Of a stretch of DNA of 64,000 nt, positions 10,780-22,200 are shown piece after piece (position 1 is the first letter of the stretch; each line of letters begins with the position of its first letter). The DNA comes from Mya arenaria (Eukaryota > Mollusca > Bivalvia > Myida > Myidae). The notes under the pieces are model-generated. The model searched no databases. It was not told where the DNA came from and was given only the letters and a program-made list of their open reading frames with translations. The DNA is taken from positions 23,677,639 to 23,741,638 of the forward strand of contig NC_069135.1 of the NCBI RefSeq assembly GCF_026914265.1. The letters are read 5' to 3'. A program made the translations under genes and the position numbers.

Positions 10780-11440
10780 GTGCAAAAAAGACCAAAACAA
10801 TTTGACAAACAAATAACAAATTTGTATTTGTTCATGTCTAAAATATATCAATGGAACAATTTTACAACAAAATGTTGGCATGGTAAAAAAACAAATAAAT
10901 AAAATGCTTTCAACAGCAAATGAGTATACAAATGGGGGGTACAATGCAATTGTATTGAAATTCATATGCCGTAATATGTTCCCTTTATTAAATATACACT
11001 ACCTCTGTCATATAATTTGAATAAAACTTTGTTAAATATAAAATATATTTAAAAAAAACACTATGTACCATTAAGTTGTGTAAGTATGTAAGTACATGAG
11101 ATTTTTGCACTTTTTACGTATGACTATTTCACAAGCTGTAGTTCGGATTAGTATAATTTTACTAGTTCTTTAAATCTACTAGGCCAGAATAAGAAAAATC
11201 AAATTGGCAAAACTTTACATGATAAAAACCATTGTTATCATTCGCTATTTGATATTGTTTATACATAGCAAAATTGTTTTATGCTAAAGTAAAAACTATA
11301 AGAATGAAATAAATAGTATGCATATATACGTCAGGGGTTTAAACAGCTGATAATTGTCAATCCTGGAAAAATAGCCGGGGTCTGTTTGAGTATGAGGGAT
11401 TCAACACGCAGCAGGGTAAAAGGCTCACACCCCTTTCGAA
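10780..11440 (+). repeat. Segmental duplicate of 21,420-22,180
   Basis: Long collinear similarity (ATGGAACAATTTTACAACAAAAT, GAGTATACAAATGGGG, then CAGCTGATAATTGT in both). Each copy lies downstream of a J-domain family member, so the gene and its 3' flank appear to have been duplicated together. Confidence 0.75.
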
Positions 11441-11599
11441 ATTGTTTTCCAAAGATATTTGTATTGCTTTCAAGACGAAAAATAAAAACGATTTCAGATT
11501 CTGTTATAACTTAAAACAAGAAAACTTTTTTTTCAATAAAATAAATTGCAGTGCAGCATTTTATATAATGAGATAGAAACAACTCGTGGCTGTCGGAAG

Positions 11600-11765
11600 C
11601 TCCAGTCCTTGATTTACACATGTTAGCAAAATTTGATATACAAAGTTGACTTAATGATAATGTAGCAAAGTGAAGAAAATATCCATTTCCCGCGCATTAC
11701 CTGGTTATTGTGATATCTTATTCAATTTTATGTATAGTATGCATTGTTCGTAAATGGAACCATTA
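11600..11765 (+). repeat. Direct repeat, left copy (partner at 12,118-12,290)
   Basis: CAGTCCTTGATTT, CAAAATTTGATATA, GTTGACTTAATGATAA and GCAAAGTGAAGAAAA occur in the same order in both copies, about 515 bp apart. This is a local duplication upstream of J-family copy 2. Confidence 0.75.
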
Positions 11766-12117
11766 AAAATCGGAAGACTGTACAACGATAACATTAACAA
11801 GCGATTTCAAATCCGGAAAATGAAAATAATTGAATTGCAAAGGGAAGTTTACGCTGCATGCCATCTCATGATACAATCACCTACAAATATAACCCTGGTG
11901 GATTTTTAGCTTTTATAATATGTTAAAATATCGTCGAAAAATCATGATTGATAGTTGTATTGTGTAAGCAGCCCATAAAGTGTTGTATTTTTTATCGTCA
12001 GGGTCAAGACTGATTCTACGCAACTGAGGCCGCAGACAACCTTTTAAAGTTAGCCAGTGGGAGCTTTTGGGATCTGCATCGTACCTTCAAGTTTCTGTTC
12101 AAATAACTGGTGAATGT

Positions 12118-12290
12118 CGGGTGTTTCAGTCCTTGATTTTCATATGTTATCAAAATTTGATATAAAATGTTGACTTAATGATAACATAGCAAAGTGAAGA
12201 AAAGTTTGCTCTTCCGCGCATCTACTGATAATTTTGATGATCTTATAGTCAATGTAGGAATATTTTGTAAACGGTATCAAAGGATAAGAG
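12118..12290 (+). repeat. Direct repeat, right copy (partner at 11,600-11,765)
   Basis: See the left copy. The shared block ends near TGTAAACGGTATC. No element termini were recognised, so it is treated as a plain duplication. Confidence 0.75.
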
Positions 12291-12720
12291 GAACAAAAAT
12301 GTCTGAGTTTGCCTTCTGCATTAATTCTGATTATTTTGCAAGACGGAGAAAGAAACATAGAGTGTCGATACGTCAAACAATGTTCTACTGTTTTACACAG
12401 GTTTGTATTATTGTTTTAATTAAGATATAATTTTTATATCAATAATGTAGATAAACGCGTATGAGTTTAGGCAATTATTAAAAAGCATTATAGGTGAAGC
12501 CAATGAAAAGATGAAAGGCGTTTGGTTCAGTTCGAACCATCTTATATTTTCTTATTTTTGTTTTTGAAATCATTAAGACATGATAAACGAACAATACTTT
12601 GTCCCAAACAATGATCAAAATGTCGTTTGCTAGTTGTACGAAAACATCCTTTAAAGAAAGAGAGAATGGATTCAAAATATAAATTGCGTTAGAACTTTCA
12701 TCGAACATCTGTTATTTCAG

Positions 12721-13395
12721 TACGAGCCACCGCCCTCGCCACCGCCAACACCGCCACCGCCGCCACCGACGCCTCGACCCCCTACACTACAACCTCCTCC
12801 CCCACCGCCTCGACCTCCTACACAACGACCTCCTCCCCCACCGCCTCGACCTCCTACACCCCCGACTATACCAGGGGATATTATGATTTTGGTAAAGTCT
12901 CTTTTTACAAACGATTCAGAAAACATGGCACGCGTCTTATATTTCTTATCAGAAAAAATATCCAATCAAGACATTGACATTGACATGTACATTGCAAAAA
13001 TGCGAAATTTACAAAAACATCCAACAAAATTAAAAGAATACATAGTAAGATATATGATAAAGCATACAATGGAGAGTCAAATAGATGCAACCTTCAGGGA
13101 GAAGATGAAAGAGGTTCAAAAAGTAGTTGAAAATGAACGCCGGAACACTTGTTCAAACAACATACCAAATGAGGGATCATATAGGAACAGCACAACAAAG
13201 GATCGTTCATTTCTGTTTTGTTTCATAAAAGCTCTCAAAGAATTGAGTGATGATGAATTTGAAGCAGTAAAGAAAACCATAAAAACCATAGCACAGGCCG
13301 GAGCTCTTGTTGCTTATTACAATCAAGCAGTTAGTGTGGTCAAAGTAGCATTAGTTGCAGTAGAGTTGTCAGGAGAAATTCTAAACAATATAAAG
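12721..13395 (+). CDS. J-domain family copy 2, exon 2, part before the hAT insertion
   Basis: A consensus acceptor (TTATTTCAG) ends at 12,720. The open frame begins with about 50 residues of proline-rich sequence (PPPPPPRPPTQRP-type repeats). It then has a helical region containing MARVLYFLSEK, which parallels ARVLFFLSKK of copy 3, and ends in SGEILNNIK just before an inserted transposon. The in-frame TAG at 13,396 belongs to the transposon. Its continuation is at 14,701-15,138. Exon 1 was not found upstream. The molecular role is unknown; the proline-rich part may bind SH3- or WW-type partners (inference). Confidence 0.75.
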
Positions 13396-14692
13396 TAGGG
13401 ATGCAAACGAATATTCGAATATTCGAATATTCGATCAAACGTTTGGTATTCGAATGTCAAAATCGGTATTCGAATATTCGAAAAAAAAAATCAATAAAGA
13501 GAACAAAACACATTTTGCCTTCATCACTGATGTTGTTTATAAAGCTCGTTTATCTTGTTTTTACAACGATTGGCCCCTAATCCCAGAGGTGTGAATGTGA
13601 TGACTAGACACGCGACATGTGTCATTTAGGGACATTTCGTCGGGTACTATAAAAAGTCCCCCTACTTTTACAATAACTGGCTAGGGATCGGCTTTAACAC
13701 CAATGTGTTGTCTTGGCTGCAAATTATGCTGTGCAAAATAGCGCAAAACGAGGTGATGATATAAATGCCACAATAATGTTGTTGCATATATGTGCTTTAA
13801 ACTGTTTTCATCTTTCAATACAATTTTCGTGCTTTGAAATGGATTTTTGAATATAATTCCTCTATTGTTGTACAATAAATAAGTCCAATCCACTTATGTT
13901 TTCGTTTTACTATTTTACTAGTTCCCGAGTGGTTGGGGGGGGGGGGGGGGGGTGAGCTTATTTACCCTCGCCATCGGGTTATACCCATTCGGCGAGCACG
14001 CTACGTTTTACAGTATTTCCACAGATTTAATAACATTTAAAACATCTCGTCTTTAATCGTAGCGTGGGTGCTTTGGACTGTATATATAAAATATTCCTAC
14101 ACAGTATGTATAAATCTTTGGTTAAAAATTCAATATTTAAATAATATCTTAAGTATCTATCACATACGCATTAAAATCAAACACTTCAAATACATCATAT
14201 ACAAACATTTTAGGCTCAGCCTACATTTAAAAAAAAAAAAAAAAAAAAAAAAGATGTGTAAATTTTAAGTTTTCCATAGTTATATTTAGTCAGTTTAGAG
14301 GTCAATCTCAGAACGAGGCTGATCATCCTACGGAAAGACCTTCCATTGGCGCAAAACACTGTTTTACTAGGAATCCATCTAATTTCACATTGTTTACAAA
14401 AGGCAGCGGAATTGAATTATTCGATTTTGTTGTTTGTCTGTTTATAATGTATTGCTTTTTACTTCCTGAAAATGGAGAATTTCAAAGGCTCATTTGGGGA
14501 AATCAGGGTCCGCCGCGCGTACTGGATACGACAAAATAGGGTTTAAATGCCCCGGCTATTACTTTAGCGAATAATAATAGTAGTTTACTACATCTTCTAA
14601 TATATGTATTTTGCTAATCGAATATTCGAATATTCGATCGAAAGAATTACCGAATATTCGAATATCTGTTTTGCCATTCGTTTGCATCCCTA
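13396..14692. mobile_element. hAT-type element, 1,297 bp, inserted in a coding exon
   Basis: The ends are TAGGGATGCAAACGAAT and its exact complement (17 bp). Both termini are followed by arrays of the word ATTCGAATATTCG. The 8-bp direct repeat ATATAAAG flanks it (13,388-13,395 and 14,693-14,700), as expected for hAT elements. No transposase is readable, so it is non-autonomous. It contains a G run (13,936-13,952) and an A run (about 14,228-14,250). Taking out the element and one ATATAAAG copy joins two frames in phase at a site conserved in copy 3. Confidence 0.92.
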
Positions 14693-14700
14693 ATATAAAG

Positions 14701-15138
14701 CGATGGTGGAACGGTGATATCAGTGGACAAAGATGTGTGAAGAATATTACTGACTGCTTAGCAGGTATTGCAGGTGGAGTAGCCGGAGGAGTAGGAGGAC
14801 AAACGGCAGGTGCTATGATAGGATCTCTAGCAGGACCTGTAGGAGCGTTTATAGGAGCAGCAGTTGGAGGCGTAGTAGGACTTGCTGCAGCGTCCATTGG
14901 TGCAAAGTATCTTTCTGCGTCAATCACGCAGCGGGTTTTTAGTTTGCCACCATCGGAAGCACTTGAGAACGCCTATCGATGTCTTGGCGTTGATCGGTCA
15001 ATGTCCAACGAAGTAATCAACTCACGATATCGTCAACTGACTCTGAAACATCATCCTGACAGAGGTGGAGGCCGAAATGAGTGGGACAAGCTGCAGTATT
15101 CCCTGGCAATCATACGGGAAGCTAGAGGAGAGGCCTAA
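14701..15138 (+). CDS. J-domain family copy 2, part after the hAT insertion
   Basis: The frame resumes at RWWNGDISGQRC, which matches RWWLGDISGQRC of copy 3. It then encodes about 50 residues of glycine-zipper sequence (GGVAGGVGGQTAGAM, GAFIGAAVGGVVG), a pattern of small residues every four positions typical of membrane-inserting helices. It finishes with a C-terminal J domain of about 65 residues that contains KHHPDRGGG, the HPD motif needed to stimulate Hsp70 ATPase. The C-terminal position of the J domain is unusual for the DnaJ class. Stop is at 15,136-15,138. Confidence 0.8.
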   Translation, partial: RWWNGDISGQRCVKNITDCLAGIAGGVAGGVGGQTAGAMIGSLAGPVGAFIGAAVGGVVGLAAASIGAKYLSASITQRVFSLPPSEALENAYRCLGVDRSMSNEVINSRYRQLTLKHHPDRGGGRNEWDKLQYSLAIIREARGEA

Positions 15139-17077
15139 GAAATAGATGAAAATGAATAAACAGGAAGCATGACAGCGTCCATGAACAGTGTTGTGTAGAT
15201 TACAAAAACCAAAAACGGTGTTAACTGATGATAGAATTGCTGTTGCTTTATTGCTAAAGTTATATTATGTGAATGCTATGTCCATTCCCGTTCATAAAAC
15301 GATTGAGTGTCTGTCGGTGAATTGAATTGACTTGTTGTCTTTTAATCAGAAAAATTGTGTACAATCATATTTATATTTTTAAATATGACAATATAGTGTA
15401 TATGTTTTTAATCGTTCTTGAAGTTTCTGTTTTCGCTAGCTATATCTGTAATTATGTCATAATGTTGAACTACCTTCTCAAAATAAAGATCATTAGATGT
15501 TAACCTTAGTATCACTACTTGCCTGGAACTATTAAAACAGTGGGAGTATTTTGCGTTCAAACGACAGTACCGCCACATGACGACTGTAGCATTTTGAAAA
15601 GCTTTCTTTTGGTTTCGTTGAATCTAGGAATGCTCATATCATAATTAAAACCAGTAGGCAGAGCTCTTACCGTACAAAAAGAAACGTGTGGGTAAAAACA
15701 ACGTTATTCACTTTACGCACACTACTTATTGAACGCTGTCCTTGACAATATGCTACTAAACAGTTACTTTACCTACTACCCCTGTGATTAAAATTATGAA
15801 ACTCTCGCTTCGCGCGCGTATTTAATTTCAATTATCTGGATATTGGGTTGTGTTACTATTACAAAACTCTTGGTCTTAACAACTAAGGCTAAGCCATTGT
15901 TTTACATTTTATGCTAATGATGTGAACCGACCCAACGGGGCGAGATCTGTAAATGCATCGGATTATTCGAAGTTTACCTAAGCAATGGTAAGTGTTCAGG
16001 TAAATGTACAAATTAAAATAATTTATCTAATGGGAGCGACAGCTTCCGACCTATAGTTTATCGTTGAAACACAGGCTCCGATATCACGAAAATACTAAGT
16101 CAAACCTCAATTTCAATCAAACAGCTGTTTACCACCTAAGAACATTTAGAAAAATAGTTTTACAGCAAATGTTGTACTTTATTTTGTCAAGTTTTTAATT
16201 GTTGAGTTTAGAAATTATCTATTTTTAGATATATCTGGCATTAGTGCATACAGTTTATGTACAATAATAAAATAAAACAAAAATAACACAGGGCATTTCG
16301 TATAGACTTAAACTGTTCAAAATGCGTTTCATCTTTCCTGCTTTATTTTGCAATTTTTCTTTCAACTTTATCACTAATTATGTTATCAAATGTACAATAC
16401 ATCACTACTTTGTAAATTTATCATATTCAAAGATGCATTTGCATTTGGCTATCTTTAATAAACGTTCCCAAAATAAAAAAGATAAAATATTACGCTGAAT
16501 GTCAAATTGTTAGTAAACTATCACAACTTATCATTTGTTATCAATGATATATATATATCTTAACATGTTTAAGATAAAGTAACATTTCATACACTCAGCG
16601 AAAAAAGAAAGGATATATGAAGTATATTATAATACGTTTACACTAATTATAAAAAGTAAAGACTGTTTTGAAAGTGTTTTGAAATGTCAATACACAAGCA
16701 TTAAAAATTGACATTTAACAGTGTACGATTAATCAATGATCAAGTGTCATTTTTCACGTATTTCATTGTGTATATTATGTGAATTGCTTAAATCGAAATA
16801 AATATTGTCCTGTTCTTTTATAAATTTTGCTTAACTTTTTAACACACCTTATGGCGTAATACATTATATTTGTTTTATCCATACAATAAAATTTACCGCG
16901 AAATGAATTGAAAATGAAGTAGGTAAATGTTTTAGATTTTTGGCCATCGAATCTAATCCTTTTTTAGCCGTACATCGTAAAGCTAATCTGGTTTACTCCT
17001 TTCTTTTTTGCTGAATATAAATGCCTATGATTTTAAAAGCTTGGAATTTAAGTAATTAGTTTAAACTCGAACAAAAT
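15139..17077. other. AT-rich intergenic between J-family copies 2 and 3
   Basis: No coding frame of note on either strand and no element with recognisable ends. It presumably contains the 3' UTR of copy 2 and the promoter of copy 3. Confidence 0.45.
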
Positions 17078-17176
17078 ATGGGTGCGTGTTGCTGTGCAAC
17101 CGCTACGGAAGAAGAAGTTCGGCCAATTTTGAATAACAAAACGGAAGTTATACGTCAAAGAAGTACGAAAAGAGAG
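17078..17176 (+). CDS. J-domain family copy 3, exon 1 (lipid-anchor exon)
   Basis: Encodes 33 residues starting MGACCCATATEEEVRPILNN and ends at a consensus donor (GAG|GTAAGA), phase 0. Glycine at position 2 followed by three cysteines fits N-myristoylation plus palmitoylation, so the product is probably tethered to a membrane (inference from the known signal). The middle of this exon is the source of the 36-bp repeats at 3,073. Confidence 0.65.
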
Positions 17177-18115
17177 GTAAGAATTCATGATGAATTATTA
17201 TTCGACACTTTTTAATCTCATAAACCTTTTGTCTCCAATTTTAACTGCTTGCTTTCTGAATATTGTTTACGTTAGCAAAAAATACCAATATTTAAACAAA
17301 CCTTATACGCATGGGAAACTCTTGAGAGAGAGCAAACAGCAGATGTTTTGTCACATGACTGTATAGGAATAACTTAGTTTTACTACTATGTGTACTTAAG
17401 AATTGCAATACTTGTGTCCAGGCCAGATAAGTATTTTCTTTCCAAAATGGTATTTGTCGCTTTAATATTGAATAATAGGCAACCAAGTCCAAGACAGGCA
17501 TAAAATGACCATCTCTTGAAGCCTGACACTTGGGTCAACTGTTTTATAGCATATTATAACCATGGAAACTACATGTACAAGTTATGCCCAGAATTTAACC
17601 AGGATGATGTTTTTACAAAAAGGATAGAAGCCAAAAAGACACTATCTCATTACACAAGTATCAGATTATTTTTTTGTAAATGTTACGGTAACTGCCTGGT
17701 CACGCGCAGTGAAAACGTAGTAAGGCATCACTGATGATTAAATCATTTACGAGCACTCGTAATTACGCCAACATTTACCAGCACTTGCAAAAAAATATAC
17801 ATGAAAGCCTCATCCGGAGCCAGAGCCAACTTTAGGGCAATAAAGCATAAAGCGAACAAAACATTATCAAGTTATAAACTTAAATTGCTCAATGGCCAGG
17901 TACAGAAACTACAGAAATCAACTCCAAATGAATTAATCAAATAGTATCAGCAGCTCCTCCAAAGTACGATAAAATCATAAAATCATACGTAGCCTTATGT
18001 TGTGTTTAAAATTAAGCAGCAGTCATATGGTCTCAAATTATTGAACCACAATGCACAAAGCATGCACTTATTTGAAAAACAAAACCGAATTATAATCAAA
18101 CATTTTGATTTTTAG
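17177..18115 (+). other. Intron 1 of J-domain family copy 3
   Basis: Bounded by GTAAGA and TTTTTAG. The first 50 bases match 3,606-3,658 beside the 36-bp array. No other feature is recognised. Confidence 0.55.
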
Positions 18116-18835
18116 AAACAAAACGGATACTGTGTACCGGAACAGCGGCCAACTACATGTATACCAAACGATATATTAAACAGCTGTGATGCTAAGCAAG
18201 AAGTTAAAGCCTACATTGAACAGCTTGCAAAAGCGACAAAAGAACACCGAAGCAATAGTGAATTCCGTGATAGAATGATAGAAGACTGTGATGAGATGTC
18301 TGGAAGTGATTTCGAAAAAGGTACAAATGAAAGTGATACCATTGATTCATTAGCAGCTGAAACAAAAGTATCTCCTTCGTTACCTTCTGGGAGAGGGAAT
18401 GAAAATTGTGTACCGAAACAGCGGCCAACTATACCAAACGATATATTAAACATTTTAAAAGAATGCTGTGATGCTAAGCCAGAAGTATTGGCACGAGTTT
18501 TGTTCTTTTTATCAAAGAAAGAGTCTGAAAATAAGGCAGAATCCTATATACAATGCATACGAGCACTGAACTACAAGGCTGACGAAGTTAACGCGTACAT
18601 TGACCAGCTTGCAAAGGCGACAAAAGAACAACGAAGCAATAGTGAATTCCGTGACCGAATGAAAGAAGCCTGGGATATGATGTCTGGAAGTGATTTTGAA
18701 ACAGGTACAAATGAAAGTGATTTCATTGATTCATTAGCAACAGAAACAAAAAGCATCTCATTCGCTACCTTCTGGGAAAGGGAAAGAAAACAGATGGCAA
18801 CAATTTGGAAGGAAAGACAGTCGGTATTCAACTGA
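18116..18835 (+). CDS. J-domain family copy 3, exon 2, with an internal duplication
   Basis: Open in phase with exon 1 from the acceptor at 18,115. It carries two related blocks. Block 1 (18,140-18,390) and block 2 (18,415-18,770) each contain PNDILN, CDAK, AYI.QLAKATKE, RSNSEFRDRM, MSGSDFE.GTNESD and IDSLA. Block 1 lacks the roughly 30-residue stretch with ARVLFFLSKKESENK. The frame stops at 18,833-18,835 (VFN then TGA), and J-domain coding continues in another frame from 18,837. So there is either a frameshift or an unrecognised intron here. No known domain is recognised in the helical blocks. Confidence 0.65.
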   Translation, partial: KQNGYCVPEQRPTTCIPNDILNSCDAKQEVKAYIEQLAKATKEHRSNSEFRDRMIEDCDEMSGSDFEKGTNESDTIDSLAAETKVSPSLPSGRGNENCVPKQRPTIPNDILNILKECCDAKPEVLARVLFFLSKKESENKAESYIQCIRALNYKADEVNAYIDQLAKATKEQRSNSEFRDRMKEAWDMMSGSDFETGTNESDFIDSLATETKSISFATFWERERKQMATIWKERQSVFN

Positions 18836-18836
18836 A

Positions 18837-19316
18837 TTGTTTTGTTTCATGTTTGCTCTTTTTGGGTTACCAAATAAACAATTCTCGTCGACGAAGGAGA
18901 TAATTGAATCAGTAGCTACTGCTGGAAGCGTAGTCACTTATGATCAACAAGCAAAACAACTTATTAAAGTTGCCCTGGTTACGGTGCGGTTGTCATTGGA
19001 AATCCTATCAAATATCAAAAGATGGTGGCTAGGTGATATTTCGGGTCAGAGGTGTGACAAAACCACAGCAGCCAATGCCATGAGCATGTTATCCGAGAGA
19101 CTAACTGAATGGTTCTTCGACTTACCGAAATCAGAAGCACTTGAGAATGCTTATAGATTTCTAATGGTGAATTCGACAGCTACAAATGGTGAAATTAACA
19201 GTAAATACCGCATACTTTGTCTTGCTCATCATCCAGACAAGGGCGGTGACCGACAACAGTGGGACAAATTGCAATATTCTATGGCTATTATCAGGGAAGC
19301 GAGAGCAAGCGAATAG
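18837..19316 (+). CDS. J-domain family copy 3, C-terminal J-domain part
   Basis: A frame equivalent to the second half of copy 2. It runs from FSSTKEIIESVATAG through LEILSNIKRWWLGDISGQRC, then goes directly to a C-terminal J domain with AHHPDKGG. The glycine zipper found in copies 1 and 2 is missing: about 60 residues are absent between SGQRC and the SEALENAY start of the J domain. There is no suitable ATG at the start of this frame, so it must be joined to the preceding exon by a frameshift or a small intron. Stop is at 19,314-19,316. Confidence 0.65.
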   Translation: MFCFMFALFGLPNKQFSSTKEIIESVATAGSVVTYDQQAKQLIKVALVTVRLSLEILSNIKRWWLGDISGQRCDKTTAANAMSMLSERLTEWFFDLPKSEALENAYRFLMVNSTATNGEINSKYRILCLAHHPDKGGDRQQWDKLQYSMAIIREARASE

Positions 19317-19448
19317 TAACTATGCAAGAGTCATAACAAATGCACTGTCGTGTTATATGTAAGGCGGTTCTTTTCTTTATTTTTAACATTGACACATATG
19401 TCTATTTAACCGTCTGGATACACATTTCAATTAGGACTCAATACTTAT

Positions 19449-20886
19449 AACAAGAGGGCCATGGTGGCCCTAAATCGCTCACCTGAGTAAAAGTGTTTAA
19501 CCTTTGTAAACAATGTAGCTTGATAATTATTCACAAAGCTGTACATATGATCAAAATTTCAAAACTATAGCTTCAAAAATAAGAACGGTCGAAAAGGTAC
19601 ATTAAACGTAATCCAAGCACAGCGTTGATATTTGTTTTCAAAACTGTACAAATGGTCAAAATTTCATTGCTGTAGCTTCAAAAATAAGAAAGTAGGCTAA
19701 CAGGTCACAGTCAAGGTCATCCAACCACAACATTGTTATTCATTTACAGAATTGTGAACATGGTCAAAATTTCTTCGCTGTAGTTTCGAAAATAAGATAG
19801 TAGGTCAAAAAGGCTTGGGCCAAATTTGACCCAAGGGTCATCATTTGCACAATCTTGGTAGAGGACCACTATATAATGCTCCTAACAGATTATTAAAGGT
19901 CTGGGCCTAGCGGTGTCAGACGACAAGAATTTCGATAGGTCCACAGGAAATCATGGCATAGCGAGTTCTGACCCCAGAGGCATAATTTGATTTTCACAAG
20001 CGATAGTTTAAGACACAGGAACGATGGACATCGCACCATCCAATAAGATATGTAACTGCTATAAACTCTTCAGATTTAATAAAACTACTCTCTGAACAAC
20101 CTACATTTACAATGTCACAATTTCCATCCAACTCAACATGGCTTCCCAACTGTGCATGGAAGGAGATGTCTTGTTTATATAAGGTGTATTCACTAACCAC
20201 ATGAAAGATAAGGTTATTGTTGTGAATTACAATGGAGGATTTAGTCCACAGGAAACCTCATGGCATAGCGAGTTTTGACCCCAGATGCTTAATTTGATTT
20301 TCACAAGCAATAGTGTAAGACACAGGAACGACGGACAGCGCACCATCCAATAAAATATATAACTTCTATAAACTATGAGGATTTGATTAAACTAGTATGT
20401 GAACAGCCCACAGTATCAATATCTCAATTTTCACCCAACACAACATGGCTTCCCATTTATGCATAAGGGTCAAAGTCTTGTTTATATCAGGTGTATTCAC
20501 TTACCACAGTGAACTTGTTACCCACAAGGTGGGGCCAATTTTAACCCCAGGGCATAATTTGAACAAACTTGGTAGACAACTACTAGACAATGTTACATAC
20601 AAAATATCTAAGCTCTAGACGTCATGGTATTTGTCAAGAAAAGTTTTGTAGTTTGTCCGTAATGTTACCATGGCAACCAGAGTTCTACATGGAATTCATT
20701 TCTTTGAACAATTTTGAAAGAGCACCAGCCAAGGATCATTCCTGTAAGGCTCCATTAACATTGTCCAAGTGGTTTAGGAGGAGATGACATTTATATGTAA
20801 TTGTTGACGCCGGACGACAGACGACGGACATAGACCGTTCACAATAGCTCACCTTGAGCACTTCGTGAAAGTGCTCAGGTGAGATA
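19449..20886. mobile_element. 1.4-kb interspersed repeat (GAGGGCCATGGTGGCCC type)
   Basis: Begins AACAAGAGGGCCATGGTGG with CTCACCTGAG close by, and ends with CTCAGGTGAG, its inverted copy. A small hairpin GAGCACTTCGTGAAAGTGCTC lies near the right end. Inside, about 19,925-20,215 and 20,234-20,515 are tandem 300-bp copies (CCACAGGAAA, TTGATTTTCACAAGC, GACACAGGAACGA, GCACCATCCAATAA). A related start occurs near 30,080. I recall such repeats from bivalve genomes. No coding frame. Confidence 0.65.
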
Positions 20887-22200
20887 ATAAAGAAGAGGGA
20901 AGTTTTTTTACTCGGATGCCCCTTGAACGGCTTGAACAGCTTAAGTAGATGAGGTATTTCTGTGAAATTATTTCAAATCGAGATATCGGTCTCTGGCCAG
21001 TATTAAAATGTCCAACTTTATAAGCCACTTATCTTTCGTGGGTGTTTATATTATTGACTTCTTTTTGATCGTATTTTTCATTTGATCCAAACGTGTCCTC
21101 GATTTGAGTGTTCGTTTTCGAAGCCTTCTTTCCTGTTGTTGACTAAAATCTTTTTGCTTTATTTTGGGCTTATCATACTTCGGTAGAAGACTGAAAGGAT
21201 TTTACTTTTAACCTCTGCTATTTATCTTGTTTCTTTGACCAAGTGATTTATATAACATCACATTCGGTGCATTTATTAAAATGTCTATCATTTATACAGC
21301 TTTGAGGACTTATTTGAACCACGGCAAATACTGTATCTCAGCTGTACCTTTGAGAACTAGCGTCGGAGATAAAAAAAATCCTTTTTTTTCCGAAAAGATG
21401 AACAAAAAAAAACTCAAGGAAAAAGTTCACAAATTTTTATTTGTTCATGACGTCTATAATAAATAAATGGAACAATTTTACAACAAAATATTAGCATGGT
21501 CAATAACTAATGAATAGAAGGCCTTCAAAAGTAACAAGAGTATACAAATGGGGCTACAATGCAATAAAGTATTTCATAAATAAATATGCCATAACATGTT
21601 CCGTTTAATATGTTTTTACTATGTCTGACATATAAAGCGCAATACTCGGTATTCATAAATTCTTTAAAAAAAATACTATATACCATTAAGGTGTATAATA
21701 ATATTTGTTCACTAAATAGCACTGATTAGATTCTACAGTACATGACCTTTTTGGACCATTTAGGGACGACTATTTCACAAGCTTTAAGGGATTACTATTT
21801 CACAAGATGTACTTGGATATTTTTTATCATTTTACCATGCTGGATTTGATCTGTTAATCTACAAGGCAGAATAATGAGTCACACAAGAATCAGAAAAAAA
21901 ATATTAACGTGGCAAAACATATAGATGAAAAACACAGTAGTTCACATTTGTTTTAAGTATTGATAAATATACCTAGGTAGATAACCTGATAGATTAGGGT
22001 CAGAATGATAAATTCTAATACTTGTTTATACTTAAAACATAGCAAAACTATTTAATGCTTTAAGTTGAGTAATTACTCAAAGCATGAAATAAATAATAAA
22101 TGCATGTATACAACAGTTGATAATTGTAAACCCTTAAAAATTGATTCATTCCAAAAGCAGGGGAAAAGGGCTAAGGTGCACCCCCCCCCCCCATCCCATA
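20887..22200. repeat. Segmental duplicate (21,420-22,180) and flanks
   Basis: Partner of 10,780-11,440 downstream of J-family copy 3. The C run at about 22,182 interrupts the end. The part before 21,420 holds nothing recognised. Confidence 0.6.

Noticed and set aside
12717..12965. Glycine-rich minus-strand frame
   Set aside because: It is the antisense of the proline-rich start of J-family copy 2 exon 2, which has a proper acceptor and continues into a conserved frame.
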